From the NCBI GenBank assembly GCA_013115135.1, contig JABANP010000659.1:1-24231 (forward strand): DNA of 24,231 nucleotides, in the 5' to 3' direction. The notes beneath the pieces were generated by a model. It did no database searches. It was not told the origin of the DNA and saw nothing but the letters and a program-made list of their open reading frames with translations. How positions within the stretch are numbered: position 1 is the stretch's first letter; the number at the start of each line of letters is the position of its first letter. The position numbers and the translations under genes were made by a program. Source of the stretch: Perkinsus olseni. Lineage: Eukaryota; Perkinsozoa; Perkinsida; Perkinsidae. This document shows, one piece after another, positions 10,021 to 19,359 of this stretch.

Positions 10021-10191
10021 TCGTCATTTCTTGCTGGCAAGAAGATGCTGCAGCTCGCTTATAAGTCGTTTGAAAGCTCCAAGCTAAGACCACGTGCAGG
10101 TGAGATCCACGTAGTGGGCCAGTAGGCAGATATATAGCGAACTTGCGCTCAAAATTAGCACTCGAAGAACATGTGAGCGAGGAATTGTCAG

Positions 10192-10231
10192 AGCTGCTTG
10201 GAGCAGCCTGCTTCGTACCAGGGAAGCAGCT
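10192..10231. repeat. 40-nt stem-loop, diverged copy C
   Basis: Arms agctgctt (10192-10199) and aagcagct (10224-10231). Compared with copies A and B one pair has changed on both sides (C-G to T-A), so the outer stem is kept; the inner hairpin has one mismatch. Confidence 0.75.
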
Positions 10232-10360
10232 GCATAATACATCGGCGTATAGTCAGTGTTTTAAAATAGGTGGGATAGGAGCAAAAACAAAGTAAACATG
10301 ATATAGTGAAGAGAACCTTCGATTGTTAGGACCCCAGAGGAGATATGCACAACAGCACGT

Positions 10361-10788
10361 ATCTGGTTGGTTGACGTGCGGAGTTATCGGTAAGACGAAG
10401 TCGACCGAGGGCGCGTCGCAACGTCGATCATCGCAAGAGCTCGCCAGTCTTCCTGCATTTAGGCATTATTGCAGAACACCGCGCAGGTCTTCGCGCCTGG
10501 AACCACTGATCGCGGTCGTGCGTTGAGTTGAGGTTCGGATGTAACGTGCGGTTCAGGACGGCTCCTACATGCCCCTCGCTCTCCTTGGCGTGGTGCATTA
10601 GTTGGCTCGCCTGTTCCCCGTGACTCCCTCCTCTTCGCGTCGGACCCCCCTGCACCTCTGTCGCTTATGCGACCACCGCGCTCTTCCGCAGCCCTTTCCC
10701 GCTGCCTCCCTCTCTGCCTCGCGCCTCTCCACGCGGGCCCGTCTCTCTGTGCGCTTTCTTCTCCCTGCGCTCAGCAACTACTCTTCTC
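10361..10788. other. Spacer and pyrimidine-rich leader of the DIRS-like element
   Basis: No gene was recognised. From about 10605 to 10788 the plus strand is strongly C+T-rich and leads directly into the gag-like frame at 10789, so it may be that element's 5' untranslated or promoter region. No terminal repeat of the DIRS element could be identified by eye. Confidence 0.4.
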
Positions 10789-11778
10789 ATGGCTGATCCC
10801 TCCACCTCTTCGGCTCTCTCTCTCACCACCCCCATCTCCGAGGCCCTCACTTTCTTGAGCGTCTCCCCCGACTTGGCGGCTACCATCACCGCCGCTTGCA
10901 CCGCCGCCACTGCGGCTACTCTCAACGACGTCGCTCTCCTCGGTTACGACATGCTCTCTAGCATTGTCCAGGTAGAGGATCCCGACGTCAGTACGACCCT
11001 CGCTCTCAAGAGACTGGTCCAGCTCGCCAAGTCTCTTGGGTCGACCCCATCTTCTACTCCCTGGACGGCACCTGGCACTCCCGTCCCTGCTCCGCCCGCG
11101 GCGGCTCCTGCCTCCTCTAAACGCGTTGCTCCGAGCTTCTCGGTGCTGCTTGGCGACCGCTCTACTCTAGTCGGCCTCTCTGCCGCCCTACACCCCCCTT
11201 CCACCCTCGTGTCTGACCTGTTCAACCAATCTTCTTCCGATAGGCCCCGACTCGCCTTCGGTTACAAGCTTCGCGACTTCCTGTCCAGCGACGATTCGGC
11301 ATCGGCAACCTTCCCCGACGACTCGCTGCGCGTCCAACATCTCGGCAAGGCCCTGCTCCGCTGGTCTACTACCATGCACCTGTGCCTTGACCTGGGCCTC
11401 GCTTCCCTACTCGGACACACCTTTGCCACTCTCGACGTCGTTGGTAGCATCTTCTCTGGCCGCGCTGGCGGAGCCGTACCGCTGAGGCCTATCACAACCT
11501 TATGATGAAGGAGTGTGCCGCTAAGCTGTCTGCTGGTGACTCGCTTGCAAACGTGGCTCAATTTCTTTGCCGTTTAGACTCCAACACGGCCTGTACTGCA
11601 GCTTTGACTGCTACTCCTCCGACTGCCTCTCCGGGCTCGTCGCGACGTTCTCCGGGTAAGGGGTAAGGGCAAGGGCCTTCCGTCACGTCCCTTCCGCCCT
11701 TCCGAGTCTGCTCCAGCTCGCGACTCTTCCTCTACGGCCTCGCCTGCCCCTCCTTCTAAGCGACCTAAGGAGAGTTAG
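10789..11778 (+). pseudogene. Gag-like first ORF of a DIRS-type retroelement, frameshifted
   Basis: The frame opens with an ATG after a C/T-rich leader and runs to about 11480. It then continues in a different frame through residues such as AYHNLMMKECAAKL and shifts again near 11660 to end in a basic tail, SKRPKES, at 11778. It is alanine-, serine-, threonine- and proline-rich with a lysine/glycine patch near the end, as in many retroelement ORF1 nucleic-acid-binding proteins. No family domain was recognised. The assignment rests on its position directly upstream of a DIRS-like reverse transcriptase and on the same compositional style. Two frame breaks make it a pseudogene unless they are sequencing errors. 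Confidence 0.5.
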
Positions 11779-11886
11779 CTCCACACGACTTGCTGTTGCT
11801 GTCGTTATCACGCTGTACCACCACCATGTTGTGTTTCCCCGCCTGCCCTCTTCTTCTCGTTAGCTACTATTCCTCTTCCGCCGACC

Positions 11887-12664
11887 ATGGCTCGCTCAAG
11901 GCGTTCTCTCATTGCCAAACGGGCACAACGCCAACGCCAGCGCCACCGTCGCTCGTCTGGTACTGCGTATCCTCTCATCCATATCGACCTCCCAGACGGT
12001 TCCACTGCTTCACTTCCACTTCCGGACGACGCTGATCTCCCGGATTGCACGCCACTAATCGCGAGCCCCTTCGCTGACTGTCATTACTACAAATCTTCGT
12101 CGACACATGTACTCCATCAGCGCCATGATGGACGTGACAACCCCTCTACTCCTGTCTCTCCGTCTCGGCACATTGAGACACATCTCGGTCAACATCATCC
12201 TCTCCTCGCGGACGAACCTTTGCCGGATACCCTTCTCCGTGCTATCGACTTCCTCTGCAGCCGTGGTATCAACATTTTTGCAAGACCGGGAAAACCAGAC
12301 GCGGTGCGTTCGCCGCCTCGGCCAAGCCCTATCCCGAATTCGCAAGCTATGGGTGAAGCGCATGCCGACAACTATCCGCGCCTTCTGCGCACATCTGCAT
12401 CTACCCCTCATGCTGGTGCTTCTTCGTCGTGCTGGCTACGCTGACTGGCGGCTACCTGCTGAGCTTGTCTTCGGCTTGGCTGTTCACGGTCGATTCTCCG
12501 TTCCTGGCAACGTGTTCGCTCCACAATCTACTGAGCGGTGGACTTTCAAAGCCTCCGTCTTCAGTCCTTCGCTCAGGCTGTATCCACGACGACCCACTGA
12601 TAACGCGTCTATCTTCGAGGGGCTGTCACTGGGGATGATCAACTTCTTTGGGATGGCGCGATAG
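11887..12664 (+). pseudogene. N-terminal part of the DIRS-like polymerase ORF, broken
   Basis: A frame starting with an ATG at 11887 encodes a strongly basic start (MARSRRSLIAKRAQRQRQRH) and runs to about 12380. The likely continuation then lies in another frame (YADWRLPAELVFGLAV and on) and stops at 12664. This would be the region preceding the reverse transcriptase in DIRS-type ORF2. No independent domain is visible, and its membership of this ORF is inferred from position. Confidence 0.4.
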
Positions 12665-12761
12665 CTGGAAACAAAGGACAACACTATGGGTGGCCCCTAC
12701 CCTACCACCTCTGTATTCCCCGACCATCTAATCTCATCCCGGTTTTATTGTGCATCAATTG

Positions 12762-13803
12762 ACGAAGATCGTCCTTGTGACGATTATTCAAAATCAAAGC
12801 TTGAATGACTGCCAAACATTCTGTGGTAAAATAACTTTGCCGACCTTGGATGTTGTCATCTCCATGTATCGCCAACTCAAACTGACCTGGGATCAGTATG
12901 CTTCTCTCCGTGGTACTTCATCTTCAGCATCATCTATTGATCTATCTTTCTGGAATATCGACCACAAGTCCGCGTACCGTCAAGTAGCAGCTTTTCCCGC
13001 TGCATTCAAACTCGACTTTGATTGCTCTGAAGAATCCCATCGACTCCTCGGTCTCGGCCTTCCTTCACTACGCACAGGCATTTGGCTCCCGCTCGAGGCG
13101 TGTGGAACTACATGAGACTCTCTCAATCTCTTGTGTTCTTGGCTCGCACATACTGGTCGGTCCCTTTGGTAAGTTATATTGATGATTATTCAGGCGCTGA
13201 GGACCAATCTACAGTCTCCTCGGCGTACAACTCGTTTTTATTTCTGAATTCTATTCTTGGCTGGCAAGTCAAGGAACAGAAATGCAGTCCTCCTTCGGCT
13301 GACATAGTTCTTCTCGGCGTTCGCATACAGTTCATTTCTCGCACAGTTCACATCTCTCTTCCACCTGATAAACGCGACAAGTTAATTTCCACTATCACCG
13401 ACATCTTGCATTCTAACACACTTCATTCCGGCTTGTGCTCCAAGCTATGCGGTAAACTTAATTTTGCTTTGTCAACCTTCGCTTCCCGTGCTGGCCGTGC
13501 CCTTCTTCGGGTACTCTTTTCGTCATTCTCGCTCATCTGCGTCGACACCCACTCTTTCGTACCAGACTCGGCAAGTTCTCCGGAACGTTCTCTCCACTCT
13601 TCGTCAGCCCTCTCAAGGGCGCTTTGTTCGTCTTCTTTCTCCATCTCTTTTCTCGTTCTGATCACATCATACTATATTCAGATGCTGAGGAACACGGTCG
13701 GTTAGGTGGTGTACGGAATTCGAGCACTGACCTAGTCACCATTGCTAGATTAGTGGCTCGGTATCGAATGACCGAATGCGCGCGGCTCGTCCGAAGACCC
13801 TGA
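12762..13803 (+). pseudogene. DIRS/Ngaro-type reverse transcriptase and start of RNase H, degenerate
   Basis: Several RT signatures occur in order but in different frames. They are PCDDYSKSKL (near 12773, where many DIRS-group RTs have a DDYS..N block), WNIDHKSAYRQV (near 12951, first catalytic aspartate region), AFGSRS (13078), VSYIDDYSGAED (near 13171, catalytic DD), LLGVRIQF (near 13312), and LCGKLNFA with a following RAGRALL (the typical connection motif). RNase H begins with LYSDAEEHGRLGGV (aspartate codon at 13681) and runs out at 13803. At least three frame changes occur (near 12805, around 13060-13100, near 13670). RT of this type is normally partnered with a tyrosine recombinase, and none was found downstream, so the element is truncated and dead. 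Confidence 0.7.
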
Positions 13804-14704
13804 ATGTGATCGATTCTACACTGAAGCTGTTCCGATGCTGGTATTCGTGTCACGGCAGAAATAGCGGATGCACAGGGGACGTTGCAGGCGAGGCTGGACT
13901 CCAGCCGCTGGAAGGAAAAGAAAAAAACTATCACGAAGGGTGTCTGAGAGTAAGAGTTCGGCCGTGAGCCTCACGGCTTCAGGCCCCTGCTTAAAGGGGC
14001 TGATGGATGCTGGAGAGCATGAAAGATGTAGGAGCAATGACACGAGATTTTGAGGGATATGAAATCTCTCGAGCATCCCCAGTTTTGGTACGCAGGATGG
14101 GGCGAACCGTTCAGCAGGACCAATGGCTCTGAGCTCCCACGATGGCCCTGAGTCATTGTAGAACAGCCACGAGAGGTCCAATGGTGAACTGCCGGGCCCC
14201 GTGATTGTTACTGTCGCCGACAGTCTGTCAGTGACTTACTGATATTGTATCAGTTTTCTGAGAAAGCTTGGGTCCCACACCGCCGGATCCTCACGTGGTC
14301 GCCGCTTGTAAGGCGGTTCGCCGGAACGAGTGAGTGTGATGGGTTCTGTTACGCGGTCACCACCGAAATGACGCCGAAGTGACGCTTCGGTGGCAACAAA
14401 TTGATGCTGAATGAGCTCCGGCTATGAAGGTTCATGACGATGTCGATCAATGCTGTGAGAACGCTGACGAAGCCCTTGGCTAGTTGAGGTTCATCAACTT
14501 CTCGTTTGTGGTGTGCAGAATTATTGTACTAGACTCTAGTAACTAGAATCTCCCATAACAGTGGCATCGCCCGTAACATGTATTGTCTCGTTTTCACTCA
14601 GTTACACCCCACAAGCGGCATTGAAGAAACTCTGAGCTAGTTATACGCCCAAAACGTCAAAGAAAAGATACTGGCGAACTAAAAAAAACTTTAAAGTTGT
14701 GAAA
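13804..14704. other. Gene-free stretch with a few hairpins
   Basis: No gene was recognised. It contains adjacent hairpins gccgtgag/ctcacggc (13961-13977) and gcccct/aggggc (13983-14000), and an inverted repeat ccaccgaa/ttcggtgg (14360-14393). No sign of the missing recombinase of the upstream element was seen. Confidence 0.45.
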
Positions 14705-14726
14705 GTTCCGCCTGGTGCGGCGGAAC
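14705..14726 (-). other. Stem-loop with T-tract downstream of the cysteine-rich peptide gene
   Basis: Arms gttccgcc and ggcggaac pair over 8 bp, 45-66 nt beyond the stop of the minus-strand peptide gene. On that strand they are followed about 15 nt later by a run of eight T. It may be a 3'-UTR or RNA-processing structure. Rho-independent-type termination would not be expected in a eukaryote, so the role is open. Confidence 0.4.
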
Positions 14727-14770
14727 ATCTTCAGGAAATGTTCAAACAGCATCAGCAGAGTAGGCCAGGG

Positions 14771-14962
14771 TCAGCGTGGGGTACCGCAGTAACAGCCCTT
14801 GTCCGCGTGCCCGAGACATTGATGATAGTGCTGAAGGCATAACCCGTTACAGACACTCCCACCACAGAAAGCCAGAGCACGGAGTTGGGCATGGCACGGT
14901 TGCGGGCCAGATAGCAGGGCGAAGCAGATAATAGTGATAAGGGAGAGGTAGGTCTTAGCCAT
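14771..14962 (-). CDS. Small secreted cysteine-rich peptide, defensin-like (CS-alpha-beta pattern)
   Basis: A 63-residue single-exon frame with an ATG at 14962. Residues 1-25 form a good signal peptide (Lys3, a hydrophobic core of Leu/Ile/Phe, and a small-residue end CHA), leaving a mature peptide of about 38 residues. The mature part has six cysteines at 33, 38, 42, 49, 57 and 59, spaced C-x4-C-x3-C-x6-C-x7-C-x-C. The CxxxC plus CxC arrangement is the hallmark of cystine-stabilised alpha-beta peptides (defensins and relatives), which are secreted and often antimicrobial. The C3-C4 gap of six is shorter than in most arthropod defensins, so a different disulfide-rich fold is possible. No neighbour shares its orientation. 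A longer frame at 14752-14979 overlaps out of register and has no comparable pattern. The call is by motif only. Confidence 0.55.
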   Translation of the reverse strand: MAKTYLSLITIICFALLSGPQPCHAQLRALAFCGGSVCNGLCLQHYHQCLGHADKGCYCGTPR

Positions 14963-15732
14963 ATGAATGATAACTTCAAGTTATTAACTTGTAAAGGACA
15001 GCTGCCAGCCCCACTCAGTCCCTCACAACACTAGGCCACCGAGTGAGGAAGGTCCAAAACTCGTGGAATAAACTGTGTATGCTATACATTACACCTGGAT
15101 ACGGAGGCGGTGTTCGACCTTGCAACGTTATCAAGAGCGATTTAGAAGTTCTTAAAGGACTTTAATTTCAAGCGTGAATGCCGCCATCGGACGGACCCTC
15201 ATCAAGGCGCTTCATTCAGCAGCACGCAGAGGCATTTGCATTATAGCGACAACTACAATCATTGCTGCTACGTACCCGCCTTGCTCTTGGTGCGCCTTTG
15301 CTGGTTATACGTACGTTCGTCCCAGTGAGCACGTGCGTTCCTCGTCATGCTATCGAACACGCGTTCACCTTGAATCCAACAACTAGATCAGTTTTTTCCG
15401 AACTCCTCCTGAGTCCGGTTTTACCTTTCTTTGAGTCCCGTCTCAAATAGTAACGCTGTACTGAGTTTTAGGGCACATTATTGCATCACCACAACAGAAG
15501 GTGATAACATTGCATATAACCACCGGACAGAAGGAGACATGTCCTTCGGGATTGGCGTTAGCGGATGGGAAGGGCAGCAGGTTGCCGTCAGCAACAGGTC
15601 GATGCTATGCCTCAGAGGCATTCAAACTTGGTGGATTGTCATGGTCCGGAAGTTTAACCTCGGAGGTTGTGGGACTGTGTATGGCTCCGCTCCTCGTCAG
15701 AGCCATGTGGAGTGGTCCATCTACAAACTCCC
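14963..15732. other. Gene-free stretch upstream of the peptide gene
   Basis: No recognisable coding or RNA gene. A plus-strand frame of 172 codons (15431-15949) shows no family motif and overlaps the transporter-like fragment on the other strand; it was not accepted. The ~60 bp before the peptide ATG is A+T-rich on the minus strand and contains the palindrome aacttcaagtt. No clear promoter element was identified. Confidence 0.4.
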
Positions 15733-15870
15733 TAGCTCAGTTTTGCAGCCCCAATTTGGGACTATCTCCCATTGTTGCGCTTCCGGAGGACCGTGGAACA
15801 AGAGCGAGCCACCTCTCGTGACGAGAATCTCGTCCGGGGCCCGGAGTCCGACTCCGGGTTCTGCTGATGA
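15733..15870 (-). pseudogene. Possible ABCG-type transporter fragment
   Basis: On the minus strand the stretch APDEILVTRGGSLLFHGPPE resembles the segment after the H-loop in ABCG/PDR half-transporter ATPase domains, where a [FD]D-x-L-x-x-L-x-x-G-G-x-x-x-x-x-G-P motif leads to a Glu/Ala and a Gly-Cys segment. Here WGCKTE follows at the expected distance. Neither Walker motifs nor membrane segments were found nearby, so at most about 45 codons of a decayed gene remain. The similarity is judged by eye and could be chance. Confidence 0.25.
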
Positions 15871-16623
15871 ATGGCTGTCCTCCCAGTTGAGGAGCTCATC
15901 GATCAGGACAATGAAGCTCGGATATTCGGCCGACGCGCTCTCATCCTGAGCGTGGCGTCGTGTATGACGCGGCGTCATTGACGCCGGTGAATTACGCATG
16001 CCCTCGTCGATACTATTTCGGTATTGCAAATGAGCTTTCCACAGTTACTTGCTCTATAATGTTTCTACCTGCTTGACAGGTGCCCACACAGCCTCCTAAT
16101 CGCCATCAAGGAAATGTCTCTATCGTTTGCATGCCTACTTCGCTGTCTAGATACTGCTGCGACTCCCTGCCCTCGCTTTCGCGAATAAGGTGTCGAGACT
16201 CCTGAATCAGGCGTCCTGATCCTCCATACAAACGAGCCCTGATGCCGCAGACCACCATAAGTCTTTGCTTGTACCACTGACCAGCAGCCATCCATCGTAA
16301 ACTCTGTGATCGTGTCCTGAAGTGCCCACGCTGCGAATGTCGGGAATGTGCGCCTGTTTTACCTGTTTGCCTGTCATATGCAATGGACTATCAGTGCCGT
16401 TTGTCGCCTAGACGCGACAGTCGTTAGTTGCCTCTCGGGGCCCAATAAATCTAACTTCATTTCTTTCTTGACGTACTTCGACAAAACTCATGTTGGAGGC
16501 TCCACGAAGTTACCGATATTCGAACCCATACTCTGGTGTCAAGCTAATTCGCATGAGCGTACTAGTACTCTTCGTGAGCCGTTCCACCACATGCTTAATT
16601 GAATCACGTTGATGCTCTGTGCG
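15871..16623. other. Gene-free flank left of the LTR element
   Basis: No recognisable gene, RNA or repeat. Short frames on both strands lack motifs. The last bases before the LTR are tgcg. Confidence 0.4.
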
Positions 16624-16767
16624 TGTTAGCGGCCCGCAGGGCCACCAGTGATGAGTTCCAGCAGACTCCGTAATTTCATTGTGCTGACATTGTTGTTGTC
16701 TCTTTGCGCATGCGTATTTTGCGCTTGCGTGCAAAGATGTGGATTGAGTCAGCTAAAGTCTTATACC

Positions 16768-16775
16768 TCCTCTCC
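16768..16775. repeat. Target site duplication of the hAT-like element, left copy
   Basis: Sequence tcctctcc, identical to 17785-17792; the empty site in the 3' LTR has it once (about 23938-23945). Confidence 0.92.
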
Positions 16776-17784
16776 CAGGGTCGTTGGTCCACGGAAAGAA
16801 AGTTTATTTCTAGAATTGAAATAAATAGGAAAAAAAGGAAAAATATGGGAAATAAAGGGAAAAAATAGGGAATTTATTCTCAAGTCGCGCCGAGCGACAA
16901 CCCTCGTGTATAACCCTGCCGGCAAGTTCGGCTATTCCGCCAGATGACTGATCGTCTTTAATTCTGATTACTGTGATTGATTCACGGTAACTCAGTGACT
17001 GCGCTCTTTTTTGAAATTCTTGCAGTCTTGCTCTTCTTGACTTTCCCCTGCAGCATGAGCGCAACCGCGTGCTGAAGCTTTAGACTCTCCAGTGGAGAGA
17101 GGCTCGGACAGACAGCGGTCCACTGTTGGATGAGGGCCTGATAAGCAGATCGCCCTCACAGTGAGGGCCTCACTACTATCGGCTGAGAGGTTCGCCGACG
17201 GCTCGTCGGCGACCAGGAATCCTGGTCCAGGATCAAATCTATGTCACTCGAGAGAGTGTGCAAATATCTTAGCATTCGGGCGATATCGACCTAGAACTCA
17301 CGAGACTCGTAATACGAGCGTCCATTTATCCGCGACCGGCTATTGTCCGTTGGACTCCCAACAAAGATGAGACAGCTTTAGCTACCCGACTCAACCAGTC
17401 AGGTTAGAAGCGTGTGACAGAACTCCTGAGGATCATCCTTCAGCTTAGCCGTGAGTCCCGACCCGTAGTACGATCGACCGTATTACATGCAACTTGCAAG
17501 ATAATCGTCAGCTTGTAGGTCCCAGGTTCAATTCATAGCGCATCATTTCTCTGCATTGTCAGTCTAGTCAGCTCCATGGCCACAGGCATGATGCTCTTGA
17601 TAGATTCGGACATCTTTTTGGTCACTAGCATGCACTGACGAGTAGCAGATGAAGAGTCATTGAAAAAGCCGAAAAAGCAGTTTTTTTCCACTTTTTAAAA
17701 TTTTCCTCGACTTTTCTTCCATTGGAATTTTTCCTAATTTCCTTCGGAAGGAAACAAATATTTATTGCGAAACCAACGACCCTG
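16776..17784. mobile_element. Non-autonomous hAT-like DNA transposon, 1009 bp
   Basis: It starts with cagggtcgttggt (16776-16788) and ends with the perfect complement accaacgaccctg (17772-17784). It is flanked by a perfect 8-bp target duplication. CAGGG-type termini with 8-bp duplications are characteristic of the hAT superfamily. Subterminal regions are rich in ggaaa motifs on the inward-reading strand at both ends (about 16827-16870, and as the complement near 17690-17755), as expected for transposase binding in hAT elements. There is no open frame resembling a transposase, so it needs an autonomous partner. The interior 17085-17480 is a run of short hairpins. Insertion lies only 12 bp upstream of the gag ATG, separating most of the LTR from it. 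Confidence 0.88.
17085..17480. repeat. Run of short hairpins inside the hAT-like element
   Basis: Successive inverted repeats: 17085-17099 (ctctcca/tggagag), 17152-17168 (gccctcac/gtgagggc), 17193-17211 (cgccgacg/cgtcggcg), 17212-17226 (accagg/cctggt), 17245-17258 (cactc/gagtg), 17306-17318 (ctcgt/acgag), 17349-17362 (gttgg/ccaac), an imperfect one near 17426-17443 (ctgagg...ccttcag), and a near-palindrome gtagtacgatcgaccgtatt at about 17466-17485. All were read directly. No tRNA or known ncRNA was recognised. Confidence 0.7.
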
Positions 17785-17792
17785 TCCTCTCC
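17785..17792. repeat. Target site duplication of the hAT-like element, right copy
   Basis: Sequence tcctctcc, identical to 16768-16775. Confidence 0.92.
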
Positions 17793-17846
17793 TGATATGT
17801 CTGGTGTTACACAGTCGGCGGGGACAACGGGTGGGCAACATAATTC

Positions 17847-17864
17847 TGGCGACAGCGGCAGGAT
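17847..17864 (+). promoter_or_regulatory. Candidate primer binding site
   Basis: It begins TGG six bases after the LTR end, as a tRNA primer binding site should (tggcgacagcggcaggat). The complement, ...GATCCTGCCGCTGTCGCCA, has the look of a tRNA 3' end. The spacing is slightly larger than usual and no tRNA gene was available for comparison. It lies inside the gag frame. Confidence 0.4.
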
Positions 17865-19359
17865 CGAGAACCCGGTTGACCCACCCATTCCCACGATAGC
17901 CGACTTGAAGGCTGCTCGGAAGTTGGCGCGTTGTAGGCGCACTAAGACGGCCAATCGCCTCCAGAGGGTGAAAGCATTGATTGCCGAATATCAGGGGCCA
18001 GTTGATGGTGTAGAGTTGGAGGAGGATGAGGAGTACGCCAAGCTCCAGGAGGAGGAAGAATCTCTGGAACAGCTCCTGATCGAGGGTCAGTTGGCGGCGG
18101 CTAATGCCGAGAGAGCCGTCTCGGATCGACTTCGGGATGATTTGAGCCAGCGCCTGCCATTCCCGTCCTTGTCTGTGGGGCGTGAATCGCAGGCCTTCGT
18201 TACACCCGATGCGTTCGGGGACTCTCCGAGTCCAGCAGCTCACACTGACGGAAGACAAGCTCGCACCGATGCTTCGGTTACTGAGACTTTTCCGGCGGCT
18301 CCACCTCCCCCTGTTGCGGTTCCCTCTCCGGCGGTCGTTCCCTCGGTTGTAAGGTCTCTGGCGCCTCAACCTTCTGTCAGGAGCCGTGCGTCATCATCCA
18401 AGGATGCGATAGGGAAGTTAGTTATACCGCACCTCTTGGACAAGTATGAGGTCTTGTCCCACATAAATATGTTCTGCCTTATCCTCTCGGACAATGGGTA
18501 CGGCCAATATGATGGTGAGAGGTTTGTCCCAGCTGAGCGGGAGACTACTATTGTTGTGCGGCTTCTGGAGACTCTGGAGAAGTGTCCCGAGGTTCATGCA
18601 TTTGCTGAGAGCACGGCTCGTTCGTCGCAGTATGGATGGGACCAAACCATAGATATTCTCAAGAAGCGGTTCGGCTCTAAGGTCTCTCTCAGGGGTGAGG
18701 CGAATCGCCGTCTGAAGGCCTTGAGGTTCTTGGGTCCTTCGATGGCTGAAGGATTCAATCAGGAGGTGGTGGTTATTGCCAATTTGTGGCTGTCGGTCTA
18801 CGGCAAGGAAGGCGCGGAAGGTGTCGCGTATTATGGGGAAGTTGCTCTATGAGGTCCGGCAGTTGGTGGTGGCATCTGTCCTGGATAAGTTACCTGAGAG
18901 CTGTGTGCATAGGTGGGCTAATCATGTCCAGCTGCACGAGCATGCCAAGCATTTCTAAGAATCACCATCGGTGTGCCTGACTGAGATCATCTCTGTGGTA
19001 TGTAAGTCTATGGAGATCACTGAATCCCTCAACCCCATGGAAGCTCAGAGGAGGCGCGATCCGGTGCGGAGGATCGCTGAGAGCGATCCGTCGAGAATGA
19101 CCAATACCATGTTCGCCTCCAAGTATCCCGTCGGTGCCGTCTTGTATTTCAGGACTGACCAGAAGGAGGTGACGGATAGTCAGATCAAGGAGCACTTTCG
19201 CAAGCTCGGGGCGAAGGATTCGATGGTGGTGCATCATACCCATGGGCACATCTATGGATTGGTGGGATTCCCTACGGCGGCCGAGATGAAGACCAAGCTG
19301 GGCCAGGCGGCTTGTTCCGCTCTGGGGATCTGGGCTAGGCCTTTTTCATCTGCGGCGCG

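Larger units (their letters stand above)
7448..10360. repeat. Second tandem array, ~1129-bp unit
   Basis: Unrelated to the first array. The block beginning gg(a/g)ggtccaagcttgac recurs at about 7453, 8571 and 9698. The segments 7719-8847 and 8848-9976 are nearly identical with a period of 1129 bp. The left end (7448-7718) and the right end (10021 to about 10360) are recognisable but diverged, roughly 70% by eye. Each period contains a 44-nt branched inverted-repeat element and a 40-nt stem-loop. Minus-strand frames of about 110 codons repeat with the unit, but no family was recognised. Confidence 0.92.
16624..17840 (+). repeat. 5' LTR, split by a DNA transposon
   Basis: The LTR parts are 16624-16775 and 17793-17840. 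The TGTTAGC start and the GGCAACA end match the 3' LTR exactly. The inserted segment 16776-17784 plus one 8-bp duplicate is absent from the 3' LTR. The second part includes the presumed gag ATG at 17797. Confidence 0.9.

Noticed and set aside
15431..15949. 172-codon plus-strand frame
   Set aside because: No recognisable domain or signal, and it overlaps out of register with the transporter-like fragment on the other strand. Its length alone is not convincing at this base composition.
17160..17545. tRNA-like pieces (B-box-like ggatcaaatc near 17229 and ggttcaattc near 17527)
   Set aside because: Neither has matching acceptor and T-arm stems nor a properly spaced A box, so no cloverleaf can be built. 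The surrounding hairpins are better described as a hairpin series.
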